From Biostraticola tofi (GTDB taxonomy: Bacteria; Pseudomonadota; Gammaproteobacteria; Enterobacterales; Enterobacteriaceae), in the NCBI RefSeq assembly GCF_004343195.1, contig NZ_SMCR01000003.1:481475-545474 (forward strand): 64,000 nt of DNA, read 5' to 3'. The notes under the pieces were generated by a model. It searched no databases and was not told the origin of the DNA. It was given only the letters and a program-made list of their open reading frames with translations. This document shows, piece after piece, positions 33,257 to 41,210 of the stretch (within the stretch, counting starts at the first letter, position 1; each line of letters starts with the position of its first letter). Position numbers and translations under genes: made by a program.

Positions 33257-34423
33257 ATGCAATCAAGCGGCACTGCCAATGATAAAAAAACAGTCATTCC
33301 GGTCGGCATTCTCTATTCGGTTTCCGGTGATTACGGCGTCATTGGCCGTGAAATGCTGAATGGCATTCTGTTGTCTGTCGAGGAGGTCAATGCCAATCCG
33401 GCGTTTAACTTTACCCTGGCGCCGATCGTCTACGATCCCGGCGGGTCATTGGATAAGTATTTCGACTATTGCCACGACCTGCTCTATCGCCATGGCGTGC
33501 GTCATATTGTCGGCTGCTATACTTCCGCCTCACGGAAAATAATACTGCCGCTGGTCGAAGGCGCTAATGCGTTGCTCTGGCACCCGGCGCGCTATGAGGG
33601 TTTCGAAAGCAGCAATAACGTCATTTATCTGGGCGCGGCGCCCAATCAGCATGTGATTCCGATGCTGAGCTGGCTATTGGAACACCACCCGCCGCAGATT
33701 TATCATGTCGGTTCCAATTATGTCTGGTCCTGGGAAATTGATCGCATCACCCGTGAAGTGATTGAACCGGTGGGGGGAGAACTGGTGGCCAGCCAGTTGC
33801 TGCCGCTGGGTGAAACCGACGTACAGTCTATCATCGACGATATCGTGGCCAAGCGGCCCAAGGTGGTGCTGGCAACGTTGGTAGGGATTTCCGCCTATCG
33901 TTTCTATCACGCCTGGCATGCCGCCGCCCAGCAGCATCCATTCCTGGCCACAGATACCTTGGTCAAGCTCAGCCTGACGCTCTGTGAACCCGAGGTCGCG
34001 TTGATTGGCGCCGCGGCGCTGGAAGGTTATCTGGTCTCATCAGCCTGGTTCCAGTCGATCGACACACCGCAGAACCAGCAATTCCTCAGTCGCTATCGCC
34101 AGCGTTTCGGCGACCACAGTTCGCCCTCGGTGGACTCGCAGGCCGCCTGGCTGGCCGGGCAATTTCTGGCTCGCGCCATCGGCAACTGCGGCAGCGACGA
34201 TGTCGCCCAGGTGCGTACCGCCGTGTGGCAGGATGAGATCGATGGCCCGGCGGGAAAAGTACGCATCGATGCCGACAATAATCATGCCTGGTTAACGCCT
34301 CATATGGCGCGCTGTGAGCAGGGTGTGCTGAAAACCTTCTGGCAGGCGCCGATGCCGGTGAAACCGGATCCCTGGTTAACCTGGATCGATTTGGCCCTGG
34401 TGGCGCAAGAGGGCAGCGCTTGA
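33257..34423 (+). CDS. AmiC-like amide-sensing protein (type I periplasmic-binding fold, cytoplasmic)
   Basis: A 388-residue protein with the Leu/Ile/Val-binding fold: VIPVGILYSVSGDYGVIGRE at the start, the YDPGGS segment, IVGCYTSASRKIILPLVE, and HVGSNYVWSWEIDRI. There is no signal peptide, so like AmiC of Pseudomonas and the UrtA/FmdD-like cytoplasmic homologues it would sense a ligand inside the cell. ATG 33257 is chosen because AAGGGTG precedes it; the frame opens at 33209, overlapping the hydrolase gene. Its stop overlaps the next start, coupling it to the ANTAR protein that it probably holds inactive until ligand binds. Confidence 0.88.
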   Translation: MQSSGTANDKKTVIPVGILYSVSGDYGVIGREMLNGILLSVEEVNANPAFNFTLAPIVYDPGGSLDKYFDYCHDLLYRHGVRHIVGCYTSASRKIILPLVEGANALLWHPARYEGFESSNNVIYLGAAPNQHVIPMLSWLLEHHPPQIYHVGSNYVWSWEIDRITREVIEPVGGELVASQLLPLGETDVQSIIDDIVAKRPKVVLATLVGISAYRFYHAWHAAAQQHPFLATDTLVKLSLTLCEPEVALIGAAALEGYLVSSAWFQSIDTPQNQQFLSRYRQRFGDHSSPSVDSQAAWLAGQFLARAIGNCGSDDVAQVRTAVWQDEIDGPAGKVRIDADNNHAWLTPHMARCEQGVLKTFWQAPMPVKPDPWLTWIDLALVAQEGSA

Positions 34424-35040
34424 TGCATGATGTCAAAGTACGTATCGCTGGCTTGAAAGTCGGTGCGATTGGCTGCAATGGGCGCGACCGGCAGCATTTG
34501 CAGCAGCAGTTTGCCCGTCTCGGGGTTGCAGCCTGCTTTTACGATGATTTTCCGCCGCCGGCGGCCTTTGACGGGTTGCAGCTGATTGTGTTCGATGGCG
34601 ACAACCCGCAGCTATTTCACCCCTCGCATCGTCTGCCGTGGCCTGAGTTGCCGAAAATAGTGCTGACGGCGATGGAAACGCCATCCCGCCTGCAGTGGAT
34701 TATTCAACAGCAGATTTCCGGCTATCTGCGTAAACCGGTGCGCTCCGATGGGGTGATGACCGCATTGACGTTGGCGCTGGCGTTTGACGCCCGGCAGCAG
34801 GCGCTGACGGCGCAGTTGCAACAGCAGGATGAGCGCTTGAAGGCCAGGCGGTTTCTGTTTGCCGCCCAATTGTGCCTGATGCAACATTTGGCTCTGGGCG
34901 AAGAGGGGGCCTATAGGCTGTTGCGCCGTATGGCGATGCGGCAGCAGAAAACGATTGAACACTGCAGTATCGATTTGCTGGCCAATCGGCAGGGATATCT
35001 GAGGATGGCGAAGGCGTTGCTTGAGGAGCGGGATAGTTGA
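34423..35040 (+). CDS. AmiR/NasR-type ANTAR-domain antitermination regulator
   Basis: A 205-residue protein. The N-terminal ~120 residues form a receiver-like fold (LKVGAIGCNGRDRQHLQQQF, KIVLTAMETP, GYLRKPVRSDG) without an obvious phospho-acceptor site. A coiled-coil helix follows (~115-145, ALTAQLQQQDERLKARRFL). The C-terminal ANTAR domain (~140-195) shows LCLMQHLALGEEGAYRLLRR and MAMRQQKTIEHCSIDLL, with the conserved Ala and aromatic positions. By family knowledge it binds paired hexaloop hairpins in leader RNA and prevents termination. It is coupled to the AmiC-like gene, and the leader of its own operon has matching hairpins and a terminator. Confidence 0.92.
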   Translation: MHDVKVRIAGLKVGAIGCNGRDRQHLQQQFARLGVAACFYDDFPPPAAFDGLQLIVFDGDNPQLFHPSHRLPWPELPKIVLTAMETPSRLQWIIQQQISGYLRKPVRSDGVMTALTLALAFDARQQALTAQLQQQDERLKARRFLFAAQLCLMQHLALGEEGAYRLLRRMAMRQQKTIEHCSIDLLANRQGYLRMAKALLEERDS

Positions 35041-35138
35041 GTGGTCTGGAAAAGGGATCAAGGCCACTAGGGGTAATTGCCCGTTCGGCGAAGACGCCTG
35101 CCTGGCGATGCCAACCTGGTTTTGGCTGGACTGCCGGA

Positions 35139-35690
35139 TCACTCCGGCATCTTTTGCCAGTTCGCATCTTCATGCCCGTATTTTCCGCCCCAGTCGACAT
35201 CCTTGATACGCTCAAGTTGCCACTGTCCTTGGGCATGTTGAGTCAACTCATACGGCAGACCGCGGCACTGACGCAAACGCAGGTCTACCTGTAAGCCGAA
35301 CTGGTAGTAATGGCCTTTCTGCGGCACAAAACTCATCGCGCTGCTGCAACGGTTATTGCTGCCGCTATACACCAGGCCAATACGCGTTTTTCTTCCTGCG
35401 ATCACCGGGGATTCGTAATAATCGCTCCAGGACGATGTGTCCTGGCCACTGGCGACCGGCATGCCGGCCTCCCGGGTGTGGGTCAATATAAACTCGCTGC
35501 TACGTACCAGACCGCCCTCATGCTGCCCCTGATTCTCCTGCTGGATTGATGCACGTTCAGTACCGCCTACAATACGTACCCATGCCATAGCTGGGCTGGG
35601 GGCGGGCGGTGTGAAGAATTGATTATGGGGAAACAGGCTGCAGCCGCTGGATAGCATCAACAGCAAGGGCAGGGTGGTTTTAACCAACAT
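35139..35690 (-). CDS. Predicted lipoprotein, unknown function
   Basis: A 183-residue protein. The N-terminus MLVKTTLPLLLMLSSGCSLF is a lipoprotein signal with lipobox LSSGC. ATG 35690 has GGAG at 7 bases; GTG 35714 would overlap the upstream gene's stop by 4 bases. The mature part is hydrophilic with two cysteine-containing segments (NNRCSSAMSFVPQ and LRLRQCRGLPYEL) that could form a disulfide. I do not recognise the family. It is co-transcribed with the small protein upstream. Confidence 0.75.
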   Translation of the reverse strand: MLVKTTLPLLLMLSSGCSLFPHNQFFTPPAPSPAMAWVRIVGGTERASIQQENQGQHEGGLVRSSEFILTHTREAGMPVASGQDTSSWSDYYESPVIAGRKTRIGLVYSGSNNRCSSAMSFVPQKGHYYQFGLQVDLRLRQCRGLPYELTQHAQGQWQLERIKDVDWGGKYGHEDANWQKMPE

Positions 35691-35710
35691 ACGGGAACTC
35701 CACGTCTGGG

Positions 35711-35998
35711 TCACGCTGTCAGCGCCAGCAGTCCCGCCACCAGCTCGCGGGCTTCTTGCTGATAGTTTTCACCCCAGCTTGCCGACCCGCCATCGGGGCG
35801 ACCCTGCTCGTCCCATTCTGCCAATGCGAGGCCATTAACGATCTCCAGTTCAAACCACTGCCGCTGCCACGCGTCGGCATCCATGACCAATGCGCTGTCC
35901 TGCCATAAACATTCGGTTTGCGCGACAAAATTCGCAAAGTTAAACCCATCCTCAGCCGCACACTCTGCCAACGCGATCAATGCTGTTTTACTTAGCAT
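35711..35998 (-). CDS. Small acidic protein of unknown function
   Basis: About 95 residues from ATG 35998 (GTG 36019 would add seven). The protein is acidic and Trp-rich (LWQDSALVMDADAWQRQWFE, EIVNGLALAEWDEQGRPD), has no signal peptide, and looks cytoplasmic. Its stop lies against the lipoprotein gene's start, so the two probably form an operon. Upstream, within about 60 bases, lies a run of 10-bp-phased A-tracts. I recognise no family. Confidence 0.65.
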   Translation of the reverse strand: MLSKTALIALAECAAEDGFNFANFVAQTECLWQDSALVMDADAWQRQWFELEIVNGLALAEWDEQGRPDGGSASWGENYQQEARELVAGLLALTA

Positions 35999-36051
35999 AG
36001 GTAAGAGGGTACTCCTCACTCGTCGCCATAAAAACTGAGATATTAATTAAT

Positions 36052-36101
36052 AAAACTAATTAAAACTAATTAAAACTAATTAAAACTAATTAAAACTCAA
36101 T
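36052..36101. repeat. Tandem 10-bp repeat AAAACTAATT (phased A-tracts)
   Basis: AAAACTAATT occurs four times exactly (36052-36091), with a fifth degenerate copy AAAACTCAAT to 36101. The 10-base period puts an A4 tract on the same helical face each turn, the classic arrangement for intrinsic DNA curvature. It lies between two minus-strand genes: just past the 3' end of the Gly-rich gene and upstream of the small acidic protein gene. Confidence 0.88.
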
Positions 36102-36118
36102 GCATAATAATTTGAACA

Positions 36119-36382
36119 TCAATTTTTCGGCGTGTTTTTGCTGACATCCTGCTTGCCGGGGTTACATTGCTCCTGTGTACCGGGAAAATAAAATCTGCCT
36201 GCGGGGTCCGGATCCGTGCCACCAGGACACCCTCGACGACCGGTCGTATTATCTGAACGGTCGCCGTTCGAGCCATTCCCTCCATCAGCACCGTTCCCGC
36301 CATCTCCCCCATCACCGCCATTGGCGGCACTCACTGAAAAGGAAAGCACGACGAAAGCACAGATAAAAAAACGATTAATCAT
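36119..36382 (-). CDS. Small secreted Gly/Asp/Asn-rich protein
   Basis: An 87-residue protein from ATG 36382, with GGAA upstream. MINRFFICAFVVLSFSVSA is a clear signal peptide. The mature N-terminus is a low-complexity GGDGGDGGNGADGGNGSNGD stretch, followed by a two-cysteine tail (RRGCPGG and EQCNPGK) that may form a disulfide loop. Gly-Asp-Asn repeats can bind calcium or be flexible linkers. The family is unknown to me. The open frame upstream to 36592 lacks a good start and codes for nothing recognisable. Confidence 0.65.
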   Translation of the reverse strand: MINRFFICAFVVLSFSVSAANGGDGGDGGNGADGGNGSNGDRSDNTTGRRGCPGGTDPDPAGRFYFPGTQEQCNPGKQDVSKNTPKN

Positions 36383-36776
36383 GATTCTGATTCCATTGTT
36401 GAGCAGTTCAGACAGTGATAGAGCGTGAATCACAACTGCAATGAGACATTTTCGGGGGGTGACTGTTGCAAGCAGATTATCCGTTTTTTCGCTCAACGCT
36501 GCACGAAATGTTTCAAGGCCAGACGAGCCAGCGATCAAGAACCGTTTTTGCATGGTCAATATCTGCGTATGGCCCAGACGGGATAGTGACATTATGGTTG
36601 CAAGCGACAGTTCATTTTCGCAACGATAGCATCTTCAGCCCTGGGTAAGGATACCTCGTCTGTCATTGCAGCAATGATGGCCGTCACTCAGTCCGATTAG
36701 CATTAACCCTATCTGGCAACGGAATAACGCTTAGCCCGGCCTGAGTTGTCTGTCGGCTTCCTGAGATTTGGCGAGC
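36383..36776. other. Gap between Gly-rich gene and mesD-like gene; nothing identified
   Basis: A 394-base region upstream of the Gly-rich gene and downstream of the methionine-synthase gene. It must hold the promoter of the former. I find no strong hairpin with a T-run, no tRNA fold, and no open frame with a ribosome site. Confidence 0.5.
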
Positions 36777-37808
36777 TTATTTGGCCAGGATTTCAGCTCG
36801 AACGATGTCTGCACCGGCACTTAATGCATTCAGCTTGCCCCTGGCAACTCGACGAGATAAGGGCGTCATGCCACAGTTGGTGCAAGGATAAAGTTTGTCG
36901 GCGTCGACAAACTGCAGCGCTTTACGCAGCGTATTGGCAACTTGCTCTGGTGTCTCAATGGCATTGGTGGCCACGTCAATGGCCCCAACCATCACTTTTT
37001 TACCCCGAATCAGTTCAATCAGATCCATGGGAACACGTGAATTCTGACATTCCAGGGAAATTATATCGATATTGGATTTTTGCAATTTGGGGAAAATTTC
37101 TTCATATTGTCGCCACTCTGTCCCCAGCGTTTTTTTCCAATCGGTATTGGCTTTGATGCCATAACCGTAGCAAATATGGACCGCAGTTTCACATTGCAAC
37201 CCTTCGATGGCTCTTTCCAGCGCGGCAATCCCCCAGTCATTCACCTCATCAAAAAACACATTAAAAGCGGGTTCATCGAATTGGATAATATCAACGCCGG
37301 CGGCCGCTAATTCTTTGGCCTCTTGATTAAGAATTTTGGCGAATTCCCAAGCCAATTTTTCGCGACTTTTATAATGGCTATCATACAGTGTATCTATCAT
37401 CGTCATGGGACCTGGTAAAGCCCATTTAATCGGTTGATCGGTTTGCTGACGTAAAAACCGGGCATCTTCAACAAAAACCGGCTTTTGACGCGTCACCGGG
37501 CCAACGACTGTCGGAACGCTCGCTTCATAGCGGTTGCGAATTTTAACCACCTCACGTTTCTCAAAATCAACGCCGCTGAGGTTCTCGATAAACGTGGTAA
37601 CAAAATGCTGGCGTGTTTGCTCGCCGTCACTGACGATATCTATCCCGGCCTGTTGCTGATCGGCCAGGCACAGACGCAGCGCATCTCGCTTGCCCTCAGC
37701 TAATTCTTCATCGTGCAATTTCCAAGGCGACCAAAGCGTTTCAGGCTGTGCCAGCCAAGAGGGTTTAGGTAAACTGCCCGCCGTTGACGTGGGTAATAAC
37801 TTTTTCAT
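36777..37808 (-). CDS. Folate-independent core methionine synthase (MesD-like)
   Basis: A 343-residue protein corresponding only to the catalytic barrel of MetE: STAGSLPKPSWL at the start, DIVSDGEQTRQHF, QFDEPAFNVFF, and zinc ligands His in AVHICYGYG and Cys in the C-terminal PCTNCGMTP. It lacks the N-terminal folate-binding half. Immediately upstream on the same strand is a DUF1852 (MesX-like) gene. That pairing is the hallmark of the MesD family, which by published work on folate-independent methionine synthases needs MesX and oxygen. It would supply methionine by methylating homocysteine from a donor other than methyl-folate. Confidence 0.85.
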   Translation of the reverse strand: MKKLLPTSTAGSLPKPSWLAQPETLWSPWKLHDEELAEGKRDALRLCLADQQQAGIDIVSDGEQTRQHFVTTFIENLSGVDFEKREVVKIRNRYEASVPTVVGPVTRQKPVFVEDARFLRQQTDQPIKWALPGPMTMIDTLYDSHYKSREKLAWEFAKILNQEAKELAAAGVDIIQFDEPAFNVFFDEVNDWGIAALERAIEGLQCETAVHICYGYGIKANTDWKKTLGTEWRQYEEIFPKLQKSNIDIISLECQNSRVPMDLIELIRGKKVMVGAIDVATNAIETPEQVANTLRKALQFVDADKLYPCTNCGMTPLSRRVARGKLNALSAGADIVRAEILAK

Positions 37809-37833
37809 AAAAAATGACCTTGTTTTCGGTTAA

Positions 37834-38817
37834 TCAAAGCACGGCATCAATAGACCATTGCTCAAGAAGCGTTTGGTAGGGTTTGATAAAGTGCTCCTCA
37901 GTAAACTTTCCCTGTTCAATGGCCAATTGGCTGCGTTCTTCTCGATCATAAACAATTTGAGTAATAGAGTAATCCTGGTGATTCAAGCTAGGCTGGTAGG
38001 TTTTCCCTGCTGCTGAGTTGGCATTGTAAATCTCAGGTCGGTAAATCTTTTGAAACGTTTCCATCGTGCTGATAGTGCTCATAAGCTCGAGGTTGGTATA
38101 ATCGCTAAGCAAATCACCAGAAAAATAAAATGCCAAAGGCGCAACACTGTTTGGCGGCATAAAATAGCGAGCCTGTAGTCCCATTTTTGCAAAATAGTGA
38201 TCGGTCAAGGAGAGGTCATTTTGCTGATATTCTTCGCCCAACACCGGATGTTGATTATCTGTACGATAATAGATGTTTTTGCTTGACACGCTTAGGCATA
38301 TAACTGGTTGTTTATTAAAGCTATTTTTGTAGGTTTCTGATTTTACGAATGACTTGAATATTTTGCCATGTATGTCGCCAAAATTATCAGGTATGCTGAA
38401 TGCCGTCTGATGTTTATTATGCTCTGGCAGCACCACGCTAAAATCATAATCCCGCACGTAAGAGGAAAAGTTATTCCCGACAATGCCGTCTATGCGCTGG
38501 TTGATTTTCTTATCAACGATAGTCGTTTTTAATATTTCAATCGCTGGAAAGGCATCGGCATGGCCATTAATGTTGACATTCAACTCAGCGGAAATGATTT
38601 CAAGTTCGACAGAATAACGATCTCCTTTGGGGTTATCCCAGTGCGCCAGAGAATTGAACCGATTGTCAATCATTCTTAAGGTGTTGCGCAAGTTCTCCTG
38701 ACGTTTATCGCCCCGGGCTAAATTAGCGAAGTTGGTCGTGATGCGAGTGTTTGCAGAAGGGTTGTAGTTCTCATCGAAAAAAATGCGCTTGATAGTAAAT
38801 GTAAACTCTTTATTCAT
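37834..38817 (-). CDS. DUF1852 protein (MesX-like partner of MesD)
   Basis: A 327-residue protein. ATG 38817 opens MNKEFTFTIKRIFFDENY and is preceded by TAGGAT; the frame extends farther upstream but without family similarity. The block TRITTNFANLARGDKRQENL, then RMIDNRFNSLAHWDNPKGDR, is the DUF1852 signature. No signal peptide or membrane segment is visible. It ends 25 bases before the MesD-like gene, so the two form an operon. The family is required for MesD-type methionine synthesis, though its chemical role is unclear. Confidence 0.88.
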   Translation of the reverse strand: MNKEFTFTIKRIFFDENYNPSANTRITTNFANLARGDKRQENLRNTLRMIDNRFNSLAHWDNPKGDRYSVELEIISAELNVNINGHADAFPAIEILKTTIVDKKINQRIDGIVGNNFSSYVRDYDFSVVLPEHNKHQTAFSIPDNFGDIHGKIFKSFVKSETYKNSFNKQPVICLSVSSKNIYYRTDNQHPVLGEEYQQNDLSLTDHYFAKMGLQARYFMPPNSVAPLAFYFSGDLLSDYTNLELMSTISTMETFQKIYRPEIYNANSAAGKTYQPSLNHQDYSITQIVYDREERSQLAIEQGKFTEEHFIKPYQTLLEQWSIDAVL

Positions 38818-39230
38818 CGCAATCTGGTATCCTAATTTTTGAATGAAAACCGGGGCTTGTTGGTTGCTTCTCAGGGCTTCCCCGTTTTTTCTTGTTTCCC
38901 ATTGATCAGTATTAATATTATATATAATTATTAACAGTGCATCCTTTATGCCTGAGTCAGTCATTGAGTAAAAGTGATTTAATTTCATAGAACATGAGAC
39001 TTCCTCATGTTCTGCTGTGCGCTGATGAACGCTGATGAACGCTGATGAACGCTGATGAACGCTGATGAACGCTGAGGAGCGGTGAGGCCAGTGAAACCCC
39101 GGTCACAGCATATTGCAGGCTGGAGTTGATAGGATGTCGAGCGGCAACGCCCCAAGAGGCGGGTGGGAAAGCTCCTCAATCCGCTGTCGCCGGGGTGGAG
39201 AGTTTGGGCCAACAGCGCCCGTTTTAAAGC
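38818..39230. other. Upstream region of mesX-mesD with a tandem repeat
   Basis: A 413-base gap between the MesX start and the end of the DUF1348 gene. It must contain the promoter of mesX-mesD, with an AT-rich stretch around 38905-38940. A 10-bp tandem repeat at 39021-39080 is listed separately. An open frame across the repeat (minus strand, 38985-39212) looks like a by-product of the repeats. I see no MetJ-like tandem AGACGTCT boxes next to the start. Confidence 0.5.
39021..39080. repeat. Tandem 10-bp repeat GCTGATGAAC, five exact copies plus one degenerate
   Basis: GCTGATGAAC is repeated exactly at 39021, 39031, 39041, 39051 and 39061, followed by GCTGAGGAGC at 39071. It lies about 200 bases upstream of the mesX-like start codon. 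Perfect copies imply recent expansion. On the minus strand the array reads GTTCATCAGC. Confidence 0.92.
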
Positions 39231-39698
39231 CTACAGACCTAGATCGCTTAGACTCGGGTGCTCGTCTGGACGTCTGCCTAGCGGCCAGTGGAACAGGCGT
39301 TCGGATTCTTTGATAGGCATATCGTTCACGCAGGCAAAGCGGCGCTTCATTAACCCATCCTGGTTGAATTCCCAGTTTTCATTGCCATAAGAGCGGAACC
39401 AGTTACCCGAATCATCGTGCCATTCATAGGCATATCGTACGGCGATGCGGTTGTCAGTAAATGCCCAAAGCTCTTTGATCAGTCGATAATCCAGTTCTTT
39501 CTTCCATTTCCGCTCCAGAAATGCCTGAGCTTCTGCACGGTTAGTCGCAAATTCTGCTCGGTTTCGCCAGTGGGTATCCAGAGAATAAGCCGTTGCCACT
39601 TTAGCCGGGTCGCGGCTATTCCAGCCATCTTCGGCCAGCCTGATTTTTTCAATCGCGCTTTCACGAGTGAATGGCGGTAAAGGGGGACGTATAGTCAT
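39231..39698 (-). CDS. DUF1348 / NTF2-like small protein
   Basis: A 155-residue protein from ATG 39698, with GAGG upstream. [20 protein letters not shown], then [17 protein letters not shown] and [20 protein letters not shown], is the DUF1348 pattern, a single-domain SnoaL/NTF2-like cone fold. The biochemical role is unknown. The gene is divergent from the TetR-family gene at 39817, and an 18-bp palindrome lies between their start codons, so it is probably repressed by that regulator. Confidence 0.88.
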   Translation of the reverse strand: MTIRPPLPPFTRESAIEKIRLAEDGWNSRDPAKVATAYSLDTHWRNRAEFATNRAEAQAFLERKWKKELDYRLIKELWAFTDNRIAVRYAYEWHDDSGNWFRSYGNENWEFNQDGLMKRRFACVNDMPIKESERLFHWPLGRRPDEHPSLSDLGL

Positions 39699-39722
39699 GT
39701 GAGAAACCTCAAGCAGTGTCAT

Positions 39723-39740
39723 GTAGACAGGTCTGTCTAC
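39723..39740. promoter_or_regulatory. Perfect palindrome, candidate TetR-family operator
   Basis: GTAGACAG-GT-CTGTCTAC has 8-base arms around a 2-base centre, between the divergent DUF1348 and TetR genes (24 bases and 77 bases from their start codons). Size and symmetry are those of TetR-type operators. Confidence 0.75.
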
Positions 39741-39816
39741 TCGTGTTAATTTAGTACTGAAAAATAGCACTGTCAACACACCCGTTAACATTGTTTGACC
39801 AGGAGTTTCACTCATA

Positions 39817-40383
39817 ATGGGTAATGAAAAAAAAGTCAGCGTAAAAGAAAAAATACTGTTAACCGCGCACGATTTATTCTATTCCACAGGTTTTAGGGCG
39901 ACCGGTGTGGATAAAATCATAAAGCAGGCGAAGGTAACAAAAGTGACTTTTTATCGCCATTATCCAAGTAAAAACTTATTGATATTGGCCTATCTGCATT
40001 ATCGGCATGACATATGGATCAACTGGTTTCGTCATACCCTGAGCAGCAAGCTCGATGAAAGTAAAAAACCGCTTATTGCGCTCTCTGAAACGCTTGATGA
40101 ATGGTTCCGTTGCGCTACTTTCCGAGGTTGTGCATTCATTAATGCAACAGCTGAGGCTGAATCCGAGGATATCGCCCAAGAGATCAAGGTCATTTGCCGT
40201 AACCATAAATGCGAAGTGGAGCAAACGGTGGCTTCGTTGATAAGCGTGATAGAGAAGGGATTGGCGAGGGAAATAATGATGCTTATTGATGGGGCGATTA
40301 TCCATGCGCAAATGGGCATGGAGGCGGATGAGGTTACCGACCGGTTAAAAAAGGGCCTGGAGAGATTACTGTCTGGCACCTGA
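39817..40383 (+). CDS. TetR-family transcriptional repressor
   Basis: A 188-residue protein. The helix-turn-helix at residues ~10-55 reads [46 protein letters not shown]. The C-terminal ligand domain contains [18 protein letters not shown], similar to TetR_C subfamilies that sense electrophiles or small organics, with two nearby cysteines. AGGAG lies about 10 bases upstream of ATG 39817. It most likely controls itself and the divergent DUF1348 gene through the palindrome between them. Confidence 0.9.
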   Translation: MGNEKKVSVKEKILLTAHDLFYSTGFRATGVDKIIKQAKVTKVTFYRHYPSKNLLILAYLHYRHDIWINWFRHTLSSKLDESKKPLIALSETLDEWFRCATFRGCAFINATAEAESEDIAQEIKVICRNHKCEVEQTVASLISVIEKGLAREIMMLIDGAIIHAQMGMEADEVTDRLKKGLERLLSGT

Positions 40384-40461
40384 TTCGATATCCCTCTGTG
40401 GCGAGTGTGCGTCTCCTGTGACATCAATCGAGTCCACGCAGCGTTATAGAGACACTGGCTT

Positions 40462-41160
40462 TCAGAACGGGCAGGGATGACGGGCTTTCATCCACTCCCC
40501 GCTGATGGGATGCACAAAATGCAGTTCACTGGCGTGCAGCATCAATCGCGGCGTCTGTTCGGTGCCGGGCAGCAGGCGCCCGCCATACAGGTCGCAGCCG
40601 AGAATAGGGTGGCCCAACTGCTGGCAGTGAATGCGCAGTTGATGGGTGCGCCCGGTTTCAGGGGTTAACTGTACCCGTGTCAATGGCAGTAATGCCCCAT
40701 TTTCCTGCTCTCGATAAATGCGCTCGACCACCTGATAGCGGGAGCGAGCCGGCTTGCCGTGGAGGGGGCAAATCGACATCAGCGGAAAGCGCGCCGGGTC
40801 TTTGGCAATCGCGCGGTCGATCATCCCTTCGTTGTGCTCTAAATGCCCGCAGAGCAGGGCGCTATAGATCTTGGTCACGGTGCGCTGACTGAACTGCTGG
40901 CAGAGAGCCGCATTGATAGCCTTATTACGGGCAATCACCATCAACCCGGAAGTACCGAAATCCAGACGATGGACCAGGGTGCAGCCGGGAAATAGCTGTA
41001 CCAACCGATGATGTACCGAATCGATGTTTTGCGGATTTTTCCCCGAAAGGCTTAGCAGCCCGGCGGGTTTATTGATAAGCACCAGGTGGTCGTCCTGATA
41101 AACAGTCTCTATCTGATCATGGCACGGCGGAGCAATAAAGGTATCGATAATTGTAGACAT
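40462..41160 (-). CDS. RluA-family RNA pseudouridine synthase
   Basis: A 232-residue protein from ATG 41160. YQDDHLVLINKPAGLLSLSG is the N-terminal family block. HRLDFGTSGLMVIARNK carries the catalytic Asp, and LTPETGRTHQLRIHCQQLGH is the third motif. It isomerises uridines in tRNA and/or rRNA. Length without an S4 domain fits RluA or a close paralogue, and sequence alone does not fix the target position. The longer frame to 41250 overlaps the neighbouring gene and is not needed. Confidence 0.88.
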   Translation of the reverse strand: MSTIIDTFIAPPCHDQIETVYQDDHLVLINKPAGLLSLSGKNPQNIDSVHHRLVQLFPGCTLVHRLDFGTSGLMVIARNKAINAALCQQFSQRTVTKIYSALLCGHLEHNEGMIDRAIAKDPARFPLMSICPLHGKPARSRYQVVERIYREQENGALLPLTRVQLTPETGRTHQLRIHCQQLGHPILGCDLYGGRLLPGTEQTPRLMLHASELHFVHPISGEWMKARHPCPF

Positions 41161-41210
41161 CAGGCTGCCCGGCTGGGAAGTGGCAGCGGATAATAACGAA
41201 TCGACGTTGA

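Noticed and set aside
34612..35236. Long minus-strand frames opposite the ANTAR gene.
   Set aside because: Low-complexity Gln/Arg/Pro shadows of a well-recognised plus-strand gene.
38985..39212. Minus-strand 75-codon frame over the 10-bp repeat upstream of mesX.
   Set aside because: Its sequence is mostly repeat-encoded Ser/Ala/Phe/Ile, with no ribosome site or similarity.
39265..39276. MetJ box near GGACGTCTG.
   Set aside because: Only one imperfect half-copy, inside the DUF1348 coding end and far from the mesX start; MetJ needs tandem boxes.
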